Shown here piece by piece: positions 42,231-50,281 of a stretch of DNA of 50,281 bases. The stretch lies in assembly GCA_023145835.1 (NCBI GenBank), contig JAGLDH010000081.1:1-50281 (forward strand), written 5' to 3'. The stretch's first letter is position 1, and the number at the start of each line of letters is the position of its first letter. The translations under genes were made by a program, and so were the position numbers. The notes beneath the pieces are model-generated. The model saw only the letters and a program-made list of their open reading frames with translations, had not been told where the DNA came from and made no database searches. This stretch comes from Methylococcales bacterium (GTDB taxonomy: Bacteria; Pseudomonadota; Gammaproteobacteria; Methylococcales; Methylomonadaceae).

Positions 42231-43232
42231 TTAATTTGAATTGAGAGAATATGAATTCTGAACTTTGTTTTTAGATGAATAAACTAGACAAATATAAATA
42301 AAAAATTGTATACCAAAAATTAAGTTTGCCAGAAGTAAATGGATGGGTTGAGAAACAGGAGGAACACCAAGCCTATCCAAGGTTACGCCTGCTATAATTG
42401 CTGCACCTATTAGCCCGATTAAAAGGTAAGAGCAGCGGAGTAATAAGTTGTTTTTATCTACAAAATGGGCTATTTTCCAGACTATCCATAAGTTGGTAAA
42501 TAAAATAATGGCTGAAAATGACCGGTGAATGTAAAAAATAATAGGGAAACTATCTCTCCAATATTCTCTATCAATATATTTATGTTCGTGGGCTATAAAA
42601 TCTACAGCTTCTCTCACTTGCGTACCCATGGCAACCTGGATAAGAGTTAGTCCCATTGCAATTTTAATAATGGTGTTAACTTTTAAAGGTATTTTACTAC
42701 TATCAATTAAGATAAGGTCATGCTTTTGAGACTTTGCTATTGCATAAATAAGTAAAGCAACAATAAAAAGAGCTAATAGCATATGTAAAGTAATCATAAA
42801 GGGTTTTAAATTACTTGCAACGACGGCAGAGCCAAGCCAGCCTTGAAACCCGACGATAAAAAATATGCTTAAGCAGAGATAAAATATACTTTTATCCTCT
42901 TTTAAATAAATTCTTGAAGACCAAGCCGTTAAGAAAATTAAAAAACCAATGGAGACACCAACTAATCGGTTAGCATATTCTGTCCATGTTTTTATTGGGT
43001 TGAATTTTGTGTTTTTATAACCCCGTTCAGCATAAATTTCTTGGTAATTTTCGGGTAGTTGAGATTCTTCTGTGGGTGGAACCCATTGACCAAAACAAGT
43101 CGGCCAATCTGGGCACCCCATTCCTGCACCAGAAGCTCTAACAATACCTCCGACAAGAATGACGAGATAAACAGCACATATAGTTAGTTTCCCAAGGCGT
43201 CTAAATTGAAGTGCTGATTGATGATCTATCAT
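42231..43232 (-). CDS. ctaA: Heme A synthase (CtaA/COX15)
   Basis: This inner-membrane enzyme oxidises heme O to heme A for cytochrome oxidase. The 333 residues form about eight helices. Visible motifs are GGIVRASGAGMGCPDWPTCF, an extended loop (WVPPTEESQLPENYQEIY), and conserved histidines in TLHMLLA, YIHRSFSA and QPIHLLLAN. The usual EYxHR motif in the second helix reads EYANR (85-89), with Asn in place of the first His. The loop sequence and this substitution look like the Bacteroidota-type COX15 I remember rather than the usual gammaproteobacterial enzyme, so transfer is possible. No cytochrome oxidase genes are adjacent. Confidence 0.9.
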   Translation of the reverse strand: MIDHQSALQFRRLGKLTICAVYLVILVGGIVRASGAGMGCPDWPTCFGQWVPPTEESQLPENYQEIYAERGYKNTKFNPIKTWTEYANRLVGVSIGFLIFLTAWSSRIYLKEDKSIFYLCLSIFFIVGFQGWLGSAVVASNLKPFMITLHMLLALFIVALLIYAIAKSQKHDLILIDSSKIPLKVNTIIKIAMGLTLIQVAMGTQVREAVDFIAHEHKYIDREYWRDSFPIIFYIHRSFSAIILFTNLWIVWKIAHFVDKNNLLLRCSYLLIGLIGAAIIAGVTLDRLGVPPVSQPIHLLLANLIFGIQFFIYICLVYSSKNKVQNSYSLNSN

Positions 43233-43305
43233 GATGAAGAAAGGAATACGTTTATAAGCAGTAGATTATATTCCTTTTTTGAAGTAATGGTTTAAAAATG
43301 ATGAT

Positions 43306-43467
43306 ATACACCGCGCGGTCACGGATGCAGATTTTATAGCGAGTTGATTTTTGTCGATAGCAAGGCACTGAAATGGGCGCATAGCTGGCTACGCAACCCT
43401 TTCAGTAACGCAGCCTATCGGTAAAAAGCAACCGATAGAAAACCGCATCCGTGACTGTGCGAAGTAT
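43306..43467. mobile_element. 162-bp MITE-like hairpin element
   Basis: The ends are imperfect inverted repeats: ATACACCGCGCGGTCACGGA on the left against ATACTTCGCACAGTCACGGA read from the right, both followed by TGC. The interior folds back on itself (CGATAG/CTATCG, ACTGAAA/TTTCAGT, GCGCATAGC/GCTACGC). No protein is encoded. It sits between ctaA and the HDOD gene. A single copy is present in this window; mobility is inferred from structure. Confidence 0.6.
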
Positions 43468-43506
43468 AAAGAATGAAGTTGTTACAAAATACTCACGCTA
43501 CACTAT

Positions 43507-44349
43507 TTAAACCAACATGTTCTGAGCAAGCTCTATTTCTTCCGATATACCTTCAATTTCAAGAATTTCTTCATCAGATGGTAAACCAATTTTTGAGAAT
43601 GATGAGACTGTGCTCCAATCTACTCTACATGCGGGATGATCTGTTCCTGCAATACTTTGTAAAAAAGAGACTTGAACTAAATCAATATAGTCTGCTTTCT
43701 CATCATGACTTCGTTGGAAATTTTCATACTCAGAGGCAACTAATTTTAATTCTTCAGGAAAATCCCATGTATCCATAATCATTTTACCAATGGGAGCATG
43801 AGCTTTTTCTAGTAATTTATTTAATCTAGAGGGGCTATCTTTAAATTCGGGAATATTTTCGACTAACATCAAGATTGGAAGCTTACCAATTTGATGAATC
43901 AAGCCAGCAAGCATCGCTTCATCTGCGTTTAAATGAGGAACAAAAGTAACTAAAGCTCGACTAATTGATGATACGTTGACCCCTTGTTCCCAGATATCTT
44001 GAAAATATGTTTTTAAAAGAGGTGTGCTAGGAGAGAACATTTGTTGCATCACCAAACTGGTGATTAATGTTCTGATTGTTGTACCTCCTAACCGAGTAAC
44101 AGCCATTTGAATATTGTTTATTTCAGCCGCTCCTCTGTATAAAGGACTGTTAGAAACTTGTATAAGCCTTGCAGATAAAGCGGCATCTGTAATAATGATA
44201 TTAGCCAATTCTTGTGAGGAAGTATCTCCTTTACTAACGGCTTCTCTTACTTTGATTGCAACATCAGGTAGTGTAGGTAAAACTAAACGGTTGGCATCAA
44301 GTTCTTCTTGAACATGAGCGAGAAAGTCCTTGACGGATTTGAATTGCAT
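43507..44349 (-). CDS. HDOD-domain signalling protein
   Basis: This 280-residue cytoplasmic protein is almost entirely a HDOD domain. Visible blocks are LPTLPDVAIKVREAV, ADAALSARLIQVSNSPLY-like ITDAALSARLIQVSNSPLYR, VTRLGGTTIRTLITSLVMQQ, and the degenerate HD-like LAGLIHQIGKLPILM. HDOD proteins act in signalling or stress regulation without phosphodiesterase activity. The C-terminus ends NMLV with no extra domain. It lies 13 bases downstream of ygfZ and is probably co-transcribed with it. Confidence 0.88.
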   Translation of the reverse strand: MQFKSVKDFLAHVQEELDANRLVLPTLPDVAIKVREAVSKGDTSSQELANIIITDAALSARLIQVSNSPLYRGAAEINNIQMAVTRLGGTTIRTLITSLVMQQMFSPSTPLLKTYFQDIWEQGVNVSSISRALVTFVPHLNADEAMLAGLIHQIGKLPILMLVENIPEFKDSPSRLNKLLEKAHAPIGKMIMDTWDFPEELKLVASEYENFQRSHDEKADYIDLVQVSFLQSIAGTDHPACRVDWSTVSSFSKIGLPSDEEILEIEGISEEIELAQNMLV

Positions 44350-44362
44350 TTGTAATAAACCT

Positions 44363-45346
44363 TTATTGAAAATCTATTATGTTGATTTCATCTTTGTCAG
44401 GATTATTCAATGTAAGTCTTTGCATATTAGTATCGGAACTTTGCATAACAGTGAGCATTCTTGTCGTTTGATTATTTGACTGAATGGATATGATTTTTCC
44501 TAAAGGTTGCTTACTATCATTTGTGAATATCTGATTGTTAAGATCAAGCATAGCAGTGAAACTACATTCTACAAGAAACAACTCACGTTTTGTTTTACCT
44601 AAATAATGGGTACGAGCGATGATTTCTTGCCCTGTATAACAACCCTTGTTAAAACTTATTCCACCTAACTTATCTATATTTAACATTTGTGGAATATATT
44701 CTTCAGATGTCACTTGAGAAAGCCAGGGAATCCCTGTGCAAATATCTTGAAAAAGCCATAAGGTTGAGCTGACTGGGGTTACATTATTGTTTTGTATTAA
44801 TTGAGTCCAAGTAGACATTGCCTCTGCTAATGAATTGATCATCAAATATCGATGATCTTTCGATGGAAGCTTAATGGTTTCTTTATTAACATTAAATTGA
44901 TTTTCCGGGAGGTTAGCTAACAGGTTTGAATCAGTTGTTGTTAATCCAATTAAACAGAAGTCACTGCTGACATTTTGTATTTGAACATTTGATCGCATGA
45001 CATACATCTGTAATTTTGAAATGACTTTATCTGCTAGTTCATTTGGCAAAATAAGATAATAAACATCATCTTTTTTATAAATGAGTAGGCTACTGATAGT
45101 ACGCCCTTTAGCATTACAAAAAGCAGTAAAAAAGCTGATGGATTCGGTAAGTTCTTTTATATTACAGGTGAACTGGCCTTGTAAAAATTGAGCCGCATCT
45201 GTTCCCGTTATTTTTACTAAAGACAGATTAGTAACAGGTGCAATGGTGTGGTCATTTTTTTGTTTGTTTTCTGGAAAAGTGACGTCTAATTCGGAAGTAA
45301 CAACGGCATCATTAGATTGTAAAAAATCGATCCAGTCTTTATTCAT
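44363..45346 (-). CDS. ygfZ: YgfZ/GcvT-family folate-binding protein
   Basis: This 327-residue protein belongs to the tetrahydrofolate-binding YgfZ family, which supports iron-sulfur cluster enzymes and tRNA methylthiolation by MiaB. The diagnostic KGCYTGQEI motif with its cysteine is present, followed by ARTHYLGKTKRELFL. The N-terminal LVKITGTDAAQFLQGQFTCN is the family's opening block. A role in Fe-S maintenance fits a genome that encodes MtaB and the Fe-S protein SdhB nearby, but these genes are not one operon. HDOD follows closely downstream. Confidence 0.92.
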   Translation of the reverse strand: MNKDWIDFLQSNDAVVTSELDVTFPENKQKNDHTIAPVTNLSLVKITGTDAAQFLQGQFTCNIKELTESISFFTAFCNAKGRTISSLLIYKKDDVYYLILPNELADKVISKLQMYVMRSNVQIQNVSSDFCLIGLTTTDSNLLANLPENQFNVNKETIKLPSKDHRYLMINSLAEAMSTWTQLIQNNNVTPVSSTLWLFQDICTGIPWLSQVTSEEYIPQMLNIDKLGGISFNKGCYTGQEIIARTHYLGKTKRELFLVECSFTAMLDLNNQIFTNDSKQPLGKIISIQSNNQTTRMLTVMQSSDTNMQRLTLNNPDKDEINIIDFQ

Positions 45347-45457
45347 AGGGTTAGTCAGGGTTAGATAAATAATAATGATTGCTACTTATTACATTGTAGG
45401 TAGCTGCTTGATAGGGTAAAGAATTGATAGGGACTATGTAGACGTGTTAAATCATTA

Positions 45458-45865
45458 TTAACGACCCTCTGCCCATTTTTCATGTTTAGGTAAACTACAA
45501 TCTGTTTTTAGATCATACCAAGGTGCTTTTAAACTAACCCAAATATGATTTGAGGGTCTGGTTTGAGGGTCATCGTCTAATGTACCCAAACGGAATATAT
45601 AATGAGACTGTCCTTCACGGTGAGCATAAATATGCGAACCACAATTTGAGCAAAAATATCTGGCTTTGTCAGGGGATGAAGAATAGTGCTTTAATAATTT
45701 TTTACCAGAGATTAATTCAAAATTATCTATGCTTACTGCTGCTACAGAAGAGAATGCTGAGCCATGTGCTTTGCGACATGTTGTGCAATGACAATGTGTA
45801 ATTTCACCGATAGGGCTACTAATTTTATAGGATATTTTTCCGCACAAACAACTGCCTTTAATCAT
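45458..45865 (-). CDS. GFA/CENP-V family zinc protein
   Basis: This 135-residue protein has the zinc-binding layout of the GFA (glutathione-dependent formaldehyde-activating) family: GSCLCG, CHCTTCRKAHGSAFS and FCSNCGSH. The family was named for a proposed S-hydroxymethylglutathione synthase, but most members have no proven activity. It is divergent from the sdh operon across 117 bases. The substrate here is unknown. Confidence 0.88.
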   Translation of the reverse strand: MIKGSCLCGKISYKISSPIGEITHCHCTTCRKAHGSAFSSVAAVSIDNFELISGKKLLKHYSSSPDKARYFCSNCGSHIYAHREGQSHYIFRLGTLDDDPQTRPSNHIWVSLKAPWYDLKTDCSLPKHEKWAEGR

Positions 45866-45923
45866 TAAAGAATTTCCTCAAATATTTTCAACATAACAAT
45901 AATATTTATAAGTATTTAGGTGC

Positions 45924-45929
45924 TATAAT
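45924..45929 (+). promoter_or_regulatory. Candidate -10 box for the sdh operon
   Basis: TATAAT lies 54 bases before sdhC in the short gap to the GFA gene. No good -35 box is at the right distance, so this is a weak call that may depend on an activator. Confidence 0.25.
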
Positions 45930-45982
45930 CAATGTGAATATTATATCGTATAGCTAGAACAATTATTAAAGAAGAAAACGCT

Positions 45983-46348
45983 ATGAAACAAACAAACAGA
46001 CCCCTCTCTCCTCATCTACAAGTTTACAGGTTACCCTTAACTGGAATCATATCTATTACCCATCGAATGACGGGTGTTATTTTAGCACTTGGGCTAATTT
46101 TATATGTTGCTAGTTTCTTTTTTATATTACAAGGTAATGATGCTTATTTGGAGTTACAGTCCTTTCTGGATTACACCCTAATACGTATTGCTATTTGGTT
46201 TTTTATTTATGCTTTATTTTTTCATCTTTGTCATGGCATTAGACATCTGCTATGGGATGTTGGATATGGATTTGATAAAGATAATATGGACAGAAATGCA
46301 ATCATAGAATTAGCATTATCTTTAGTTTTAACCCTTATTTTTTATTAA
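45983..46348 (+). CDS. sdhC: Succinate dehydrogenase cytochrome b556 subunit
   Basis: One of two membrane anchors of succinate:quinone oxidoreductase (complex II). The 121 residues hold three helices. RPLSPHLQVYRLPLT and SITHRMTGVIL are the family's N-terminal signatures, and FHLCHGIRHLLWDVG holds the heme-ligand histidine. It is first in the sdhCDAB-sdhE-ygfX operon. Confidence 0.95.
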   Translation: MKQTNRPLSPHLQVYRLPLTGIISITHRMTGVILALGLILYVASFFFILQGNDAYLELQSFLDYTLIRIAIWFFIYALFFHLCHGIRHLLWDVGYGFDKDNMDRNAIIELALSLVLTLIFY

Positions 46349-46352
46349 GCGT

Positions 46353-46733
46353 ATGGATTATCAAACACCTTTAGCAAAAGTAAGAGGCCTAGGGTCTGCA
46401 AAAGCAGGCACAGGGCATTTTTGGATGCAAAGAATAACCGCCATTACATTGATTCCATTGTCATTGTGGATGGTTTCTTTTACGCAGCATTTACTAGACG
46501 CTTCACATGAAGAAATGGTTGTCTGGCTTGCAGGCCCTTTAGATACAATTTTAGCATTAGCTTGGGTTATTGCTGCATTTTATCATGCAGCCTTAGGTCT
46601 ACAAGTTGTTATAGAAGATTATGTGCATACTGAATGGGTGAAAATATCATCAATTTGGTTGATGAAATTAACTTTTTTATTTTTTGCGATAGCTGCAATT
46701 GTTGCACTATTGAAAATATCAATGATGGGATAA
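46353..46733 (+). CDS. sdhD: Succinate dehydrogenase membrane anchor subunit
   Basis: The second membrane anchor of complex II, 126 residues with three helices. The opening RGLGSAKAGTGHFWMQRITA and the AFYHAALGLQVVIEDYVH block (heme-ligand His and quinone-site residues) are typical. It starts 4 bases after sdhC. Confidence 0.95.
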   Translation: MDYQTPLAKVRGLGSAKAGTGHFWMQRITAITLIPLSLWMVSFTQHLLDASHEEMVVWLAGPLDTILALAWVIAAFYHAALGLQVVIEDYVHTEWVKISSIWLMKLTFLFFAIAAIVALLKISMMG

Positions 46734-46736
46734 GGC

Positions 46737-48521
46737 ATGTCCACAGAGTATAAAATAATAGAACATACCTACGATACTATTGTGGTGGGTGCTGGTGGTG
46801 CAGGTTTACGAGCAACCTTTGGAATGGCAGAAAAAGGTCTAAAAACAGCGTGTATTACAAAAGTTTTCCCCACGCGTAGTCATACGGTCGCTGCACAAGG
46901 AGGTATTAGTGCAGCATTAGGGAATATGGGAGAGGATGATTGGCGCTGGCATATGTATGACACGGTTAAGGGATCAGACTGGCTTGGAGATCAGGATGCA
47001 ATTGAATACATGTGTCGAGAAGCTATCCCTGCCATTATTGAATTAGAGCATTATGGCGTTCCCTTTTCACGAACTGAAGACGGCAAAATCTATCAACGTG
47101 CTTTTGGAGGAATGACCACTGATTTTGGTAAAGGAACAGCCCAAAGAACCTGTGCCGCAGCTGATGTTACAGGCCATGCGATATTACATACTTTATATCA
47201 ACAAGCTTTAAAGCATGATGCCGAATTTTTTGTAGAATATATCGCCTTAGATCTTATTATGGAAAATGGAGAGTGTAAGGGCGTTTTAGCTTGGTGTTTA
47301 GATGATGGCTCACTGCATTTATTTCGTTCACATATGACAGTGTTAGCAACGGGTGGTTATGGGCGGACTTTCTTTTCTTGTACCTCTGCTCATACGGTAA
47401 CGGGGGATGGAAATGCAATGGTTCTAAGAGCCGGTTTACCCTTACAAGATATGGAATTTGTTCAATTTCATCCAACTGGAATTTATGGTGCAGGTTGTCT
47501 AATTACCGAAGGTGTAAGAGGAGAGGGCGGTTTTTTAACTAACTCAGAAGGTGAACGTTTTATGGAACGTTACGCCCCTAATGCTAAAGATTTAGCATCT
47601 CGTGATGTGGTTAGCCGTGCAATGACGATGGAAATTAGGGAAGGACGAGGGGTTGGACCTAATAAAGATCATATCTACTTACACATAGAACATCTTGACC
47701 CAGAAATTACTAAAGAAAGATTGCCAGGCATTTCTGAGACTGCCAAAATTTTTGCAGATGTCGATGTAACTAAACAGCCTATTCCTGTTTTGCCAACAGT
47801 GCATTACAACATGGGAGGGATTCCTACAAACTACAAAGCAGAAGTGGTTACCTTAAAAAACGATAACCCTGATACAGTTGTGCCTGGTTTAATGGCAATA
47901 GGCGAAGCCGCTTGTGTTTCAGTACACGGTGCAAATAGACTAGGATCAAATTCTTTACTTGATTTAGTCGTTTTTGGTCGATCAGCTGCCCATCGTTGTG
48001 CAGAATTGATTAAACCAGGAATGAAACATTCCCCTTTAAAAAAAGGTGCTTGTGATAAGGCATTGGCAAGATTTGATCGTATTAGATATGCCAAAGGATT
48101 TGAGAAGCCCGCTGAAATTCGTTTAAAAATGCAAACGACTATGCAAAACCATGCGGCTGTTTATAGAACAGGTGATGTATTAGAAGAAGGTTTTTCAGCA
48201 TTGAAAAAAATAAGAGCTTCTTTTGCTAATGTGAAAGTTGAGGATTCATCACTGATTTGGAACACAGATTTAGTTGAAACCCTGGAGCTTGATAATTTAC
48301 TAGATCAAGCCTACGTTACTATTGCTGCTGCAGCTAATAGAAAAGAAAGTAGGGGAGGGCATGCAAGAGAAGATTATCAAGAACGGGATGATAAGAACTG
48401 GTTAAAGCACTCTTTACTTTGGCTAGAAAAAGATAAAGTTAAAATTGGATATAGACCTGTGCATATGTATACATTAACAGATGAAGTTAAGGTTATTCCA
48501 CCTAAGAAGAGGGTTTACTAA
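46737..48521 (+). CDS. sdhA: Succinate dehydrogenase flavoprotein subunit
   Basis: The catalytic FAD subunit of complex [13 protein letters not shown] binds FAD, and H49 in [11 protein letters not shown] is the covalent flavin attachment site. HPTGIYGAG and [16 protein letters not shown] contain active-site residues. The 594-residue length is normal. The stop codon overlaps the sdhB start by one base (TAATG). Confidence 0.98.
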   Translation: MSTEYKIIEHTYDTIVVGAGGAGLRATFGMAEKGLKTACITKVFPTRSHTVAAQGGISAALGNMGEDDWRWHMYDTVKGSDWLGDQDAIEYMCREAIPAIIELEHYGVPFSRTEDGKIYQRAFGGMTTDFGKGTAQRTCAAADVTGHAILHTLYQQALKHDAEFFVEYIALDLIMENGECKGVLAWCLDDGSLHLFRSHMTVLATGGYGRTFFSCTSAHTVTGDGNAMVLRAGLPLQDMEFVQFHPTGIYGAGCLITEGVRGEGGFLTNSEGERFMERYAPNAKDLASRDVVSRAMTMEIREGRGVGPNKDHIYLHIEHLDPEITKERLPGISETAKIFADVDVTKQPIPVLPTVHYNMGGIPTNYKAEVVTLKNDNPDTVVPGLMAIGEAACVSVHGANRLGSNSLLDLVVFGRSAAHRCAELIKPGMKHSPLKKGACDKALARFDRIRYAKGFEKPAEIRLKMQTTMQNHAAVYRTGDVLEEGFSALKKIRASFANVKVEDSSLIWNTDLVETLELDNLLDQAYVTIAAAANRKESRGGHAREDYQERDDKNWLKHSLLWLEKDKVKIGYRPVHMYTLTDEVKVIPPKKRVY

Positions 48522-49306
48522 TGGTTGAATTTACACTCCCTAAAAATTCTGTTTTACAAAAAGGTAAAGAATTTCCTGCGCCAGAAAATGCAACTCGTTT
48601 AAAACGATTTGAGGTTTATCGTTGGAGTCCAGATACCGGAGAAAATCCTAGAATTGATATTTATCATATTGATTTAGATAATTGTGGGCCGATGGTACTA
48701 GATGCCGTATTAAAAATTAAAAATGAAATTGATACTACATTAGCATTTAGACGATCATGCCGAGAAGGCGTGTGTGGTTCTTGTGCTATGAATGTGAATG
48801 GAAAAAATACACTCGTTTGTACTAAAGCTATAGAAGAATATGAAGGGGCGATTAAAATATTTCCTTTGCCTCATATGGATGTAATTAAAGATTTAGTTGC
48901 TGATATGACTAATTTCTTTGCTCAATATTCATCAATCAAACCGTGGATAGTAACCCAAACACCTGCACCTGCTGATAGAGAGAGGCTTCAAAGCAAGGAA
49001 GAACGCAAAAAGCTGGATGGTTTGTATGAGTGTGTGCTCTGTGCTTGCTGTTCTACCAGTTGTCCTAGTTATTGGTGGAACAGTGACAAATATTTAGGGC
49101 CTGCTGTTTTATTACAAGCTTCTCGTTGGTTAGAAGATAGTCGTGATGAGAATGCTGGAGAGCGCTTGGATGAATTGGAAGACCCATACAAACTCTACCG
49201 GTGTCATACTATTATGAGTTGTACGGATACCTGCCCCAAAGGACTAAATCCTGCAAAAGCAATTGCAGATATTAAAAAATTGATGATCACTCGTCAGGAA
49301 GGATAG
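48521..49306 (+). CDS. sdhB: Succinate dehydrogenase iron-sulfur subunit
   Basis: The electron-transfer subunit of complex II. The [2Fe-2S] ligands are in [21 protein letters not shown]-type order (CREGVCGSC, then LVC). [13 protein letters not shown] and [12 protein letters not shown] hold the ligands of the two further clusters. Length is 261 residues, slightly over the E. coli form. Confidence 0.98.
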   Translation: MVEFTLPKNSVLQKGKEFPAPENATRLKRFEVYRWSPDTGENPRIDIYHIDLDNCGPMVLDAVLKIKNEIDTTLAFRRSCREGVCGSCAMNVNGKNTLVCTKAIEEYEGAIKIFPLPHMDVIKDLVADMTNFFAQYSSIKPWIVTQTPAPADRERLQSKEERKKLDGLYECVLCACCSTSCPSYWWNSDKYLGPAVLLQASRWLEDSRDENAGERLDELEDPYKLYRCHTIMSCTDTCPKGLNPAKAIADIKKLMITRQEG

Positions 49307-49316
49307 TTCTGGTCAA

Positions 49317-49556
49317 GTGGAATCATTAGCTAAATTAAAATGGCGTTGCCGAAGAGGGACTAAAGAATTAGACTATTTGTTAGAAGATTATTTGGTGAGG
49401 GATTATAAACAGGCTAACAAAGAAGAACAAAGGCTGTTTATAGAGCTTTTGAGTTTACAAGATACGCAACTGATTTACTTTTTGTTAGGAAATCAGTTGC
49501 CTGAACACCAAGGATTGGCTGAGCTTGTCAAAAAAATACGCAACAAAACAATTTAA
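49317..49556 (+). CDS. sdhE: FAD assembly factor SdhE
   Basis: This 79-residue protein helps attach FAD covalently to SdhA. The RRGTKELDYLLEDYL block contains the family's RG(M/T)xE(L/M)D motif. The start is a GTG at 49317, and the nearest AAGGA is 13 bases upstream, so initiation may rely on coupling with sdhB. Confidence 0.92.
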   Translation: MESLAKLKWRCRRGTKELDYLLEDYLVRDYKQANKEEQRLFIELLSLQDTQLIYFLLGNQLPEHQGLAELVKKIRNKTI

Positions 49557-49968
49557 TATAGCCCCATCCCCTTCATTAACTAAAGGGATCGCTATATTAC
49601 ATGGATTAGCTGTTATTGTTGCTGTTTTTATTCCGTTACCTATTATTTATAAAATAATAGCCCTTGTTTTAATTCTTGGCAGTTTGATTATTTCTTTAAA
49701 ACAAGAGAATATTTCACAAGAATATATTTTACGATACAGCACTATATATGGCTGGAAAATAAGTGAATTAAATCATTATTTTGATTCCATAGAAATATTA
49801 CCTTCAACAGTACTCACTCCATATATAGTCTTTTTTCACTACAGAAAAAAATATAATGGAAAACAGAAAACTAAAACGATGGTCATTTTAAAAGATGCAT
49901 TAACTGATGATAGTTTTAGACAATTAAGGGTAGAGCTTAGAATTTCTGGTTTGGAAGTAAGGCATTAA
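49525..49968 (+). CDS. ygfX: YgfX (CptA)-family inner-membrane protein
   Basis: This 147-residue protein starts at a TTG at 49525, overlapping sdhE by 32 bases; AAGGA lies about 10 bases upstream. Two adjacent helices (about 20-60: GIAILHGLAVIVAVFIPLPI, IYKIIALVLILGSLIISL) precede a soluble tail ending VILKDALTDDSFRQLRVEL, which is the family's C-terminal block. In E. coli, YgfX pairs with SdhE and was described as a toxin (CptA) that affects FtsZ/MreB; the normal role is debated. The sdhE-ygfX pairing supports the call. Confidence 0.82.
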   Translation: MSKKYATKQFNIAPSPSLTKGIAILHGLAVIVAVFIPLPIIYKIIALVLILGSLIISLKQENISQEYILRYSTIYGWKISELNHYFDSIEILPSTVLTPYIVFFHYRKKYNGKQKTKTMVILKDALTDDSFRQLRVELRISGLEVRH

Positions 49969-50281
49969 AAAATAAAGGTAAAAAAGGAAAATATCAACTT
50001 TATAAATTGTACTAGCTCAGCCAATCGCTCCTTTTTCATAGGATCGAGTTATATTTTATTTTTGGTAGTTACTTTAACAACCTTGTTATTCTATAGTTAT
50101 GCAACTCAAAAAACTTTTCTGTAGTTTATTACAAATCGATATAAAGTGAATATTCTTATTTTCGAATGAGTTTTATTTCCTGAATTGTCGGGAAATATCA
50201 ACTTATCAGGGATTTAATCCCTGATAAAAAAATAGATAGGAAAGCTATCCTGAAAATCGTGGTAATATCAGGATATCAAGG
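49969..50281. other. Window-end intergenic region with two dyads
   Basis: No gene starts before the window ends. A perfect hairpin, TTATCAGGGAT/ATCCCTGATAA (50203-50227), is followed by A residues rather than T, so it is not a classic plus-strand terminator. TATCCTGA pairs with TCAGGATA shortly after (about 50247-50275). The four TATC(A)GG/CC-like arms could be operators for an off-window gene. Confidence 0.4.

Noticed and set aside
1-50281. CRISPR arrays, prophage, tRNA or rRNA genes, riboswitches
   Set aside because: I looked for regularly spaced repeats, phage structural genes, tRNA-like cloverleafs and common riboswitch cores and saw none I could support by eye.

Overview
The window is AT-rich bacterial DNA from an aerobic, Gram-negative gammaproteobacterium. 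The signs are a complete sdhCDAB-sdhE-ygfX block, ygfZ, mtaB, a DeaD-type helicase, a YajR-type transporter beside uvrA, and an outer-membrane beta-barrel protein. The many Uma2-family genes, REP-like hairpins and small palindromic insertion elements resemble sulfur-oxidising or methanotrophic gammaproteobacteria. I cannot name a genus. I see no tRNA, rRNA, CRISPR array or prophage.

Layout. 1-2.6 kb is accessory: a MazEF-type toxin-antitoxin operon, a decayed Uma2 gene, an intact Uma2 gene, and two copies of a small terminal-inverted-repeat element, each inserted inside a REP-like hairpin. 2.7-13.5 kb is mostly housekeeping: uvrA, a YajR-like MFS transporter, deaD, metY, mtaB and a fused SpmA/SpmB protein. 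13.6-25.9 kb is an exopolysaccharide locus. 26-41.5 kb is a run of secreted or surface proteins: a GT-C glycosyltransferase, two putative hydrolases with N-terminal calcium-binding dockerin-like repeats, a matrixin-type metalloprotease, a BNR/GH74-like beta-propeller protein, a VCBS/UnbV protein and a broken secreted-protein gene. 41.8-42.2 kb holds transposase remnants. 42.2-50 kb returns to housekeeping: ctaA, an HDOD protein, ygfZ, a GFA-family protein, sdhCDAB, sdhE and ygfX.

The most interesting part is the exopolysaccharide locus (14803-25925, all + strand). It encodes a processive family-2 synthase of the NodC/hyaluronan-synthase type, then a membrane-anchored protein whose NodB deacetylase domain has lost its catalytic residues. 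Next come two secreted active-type deacetylases made by a tandem duplication whose breakpoints can be read. Last is a 1337-residue protein with signal peptide, TPRs, an intact NodB deacetylase domain, more TPRs and a C-terminal outer-membrane barrel. This last protein looks like PgaA (export porin) and PgaB (deacetylase) in one chain. The parsimonious inference is a synthase-dependent system making and exporting a partly deacetylated amino-sugar polymer (chitosan-like or PNAG-like). A divergent LamG-like protein sits upstream, and secreted calcium-binding hydrolases downstream may remodel the matrix. The chemistry of the polymer and the link to the downstream genes are inferences.
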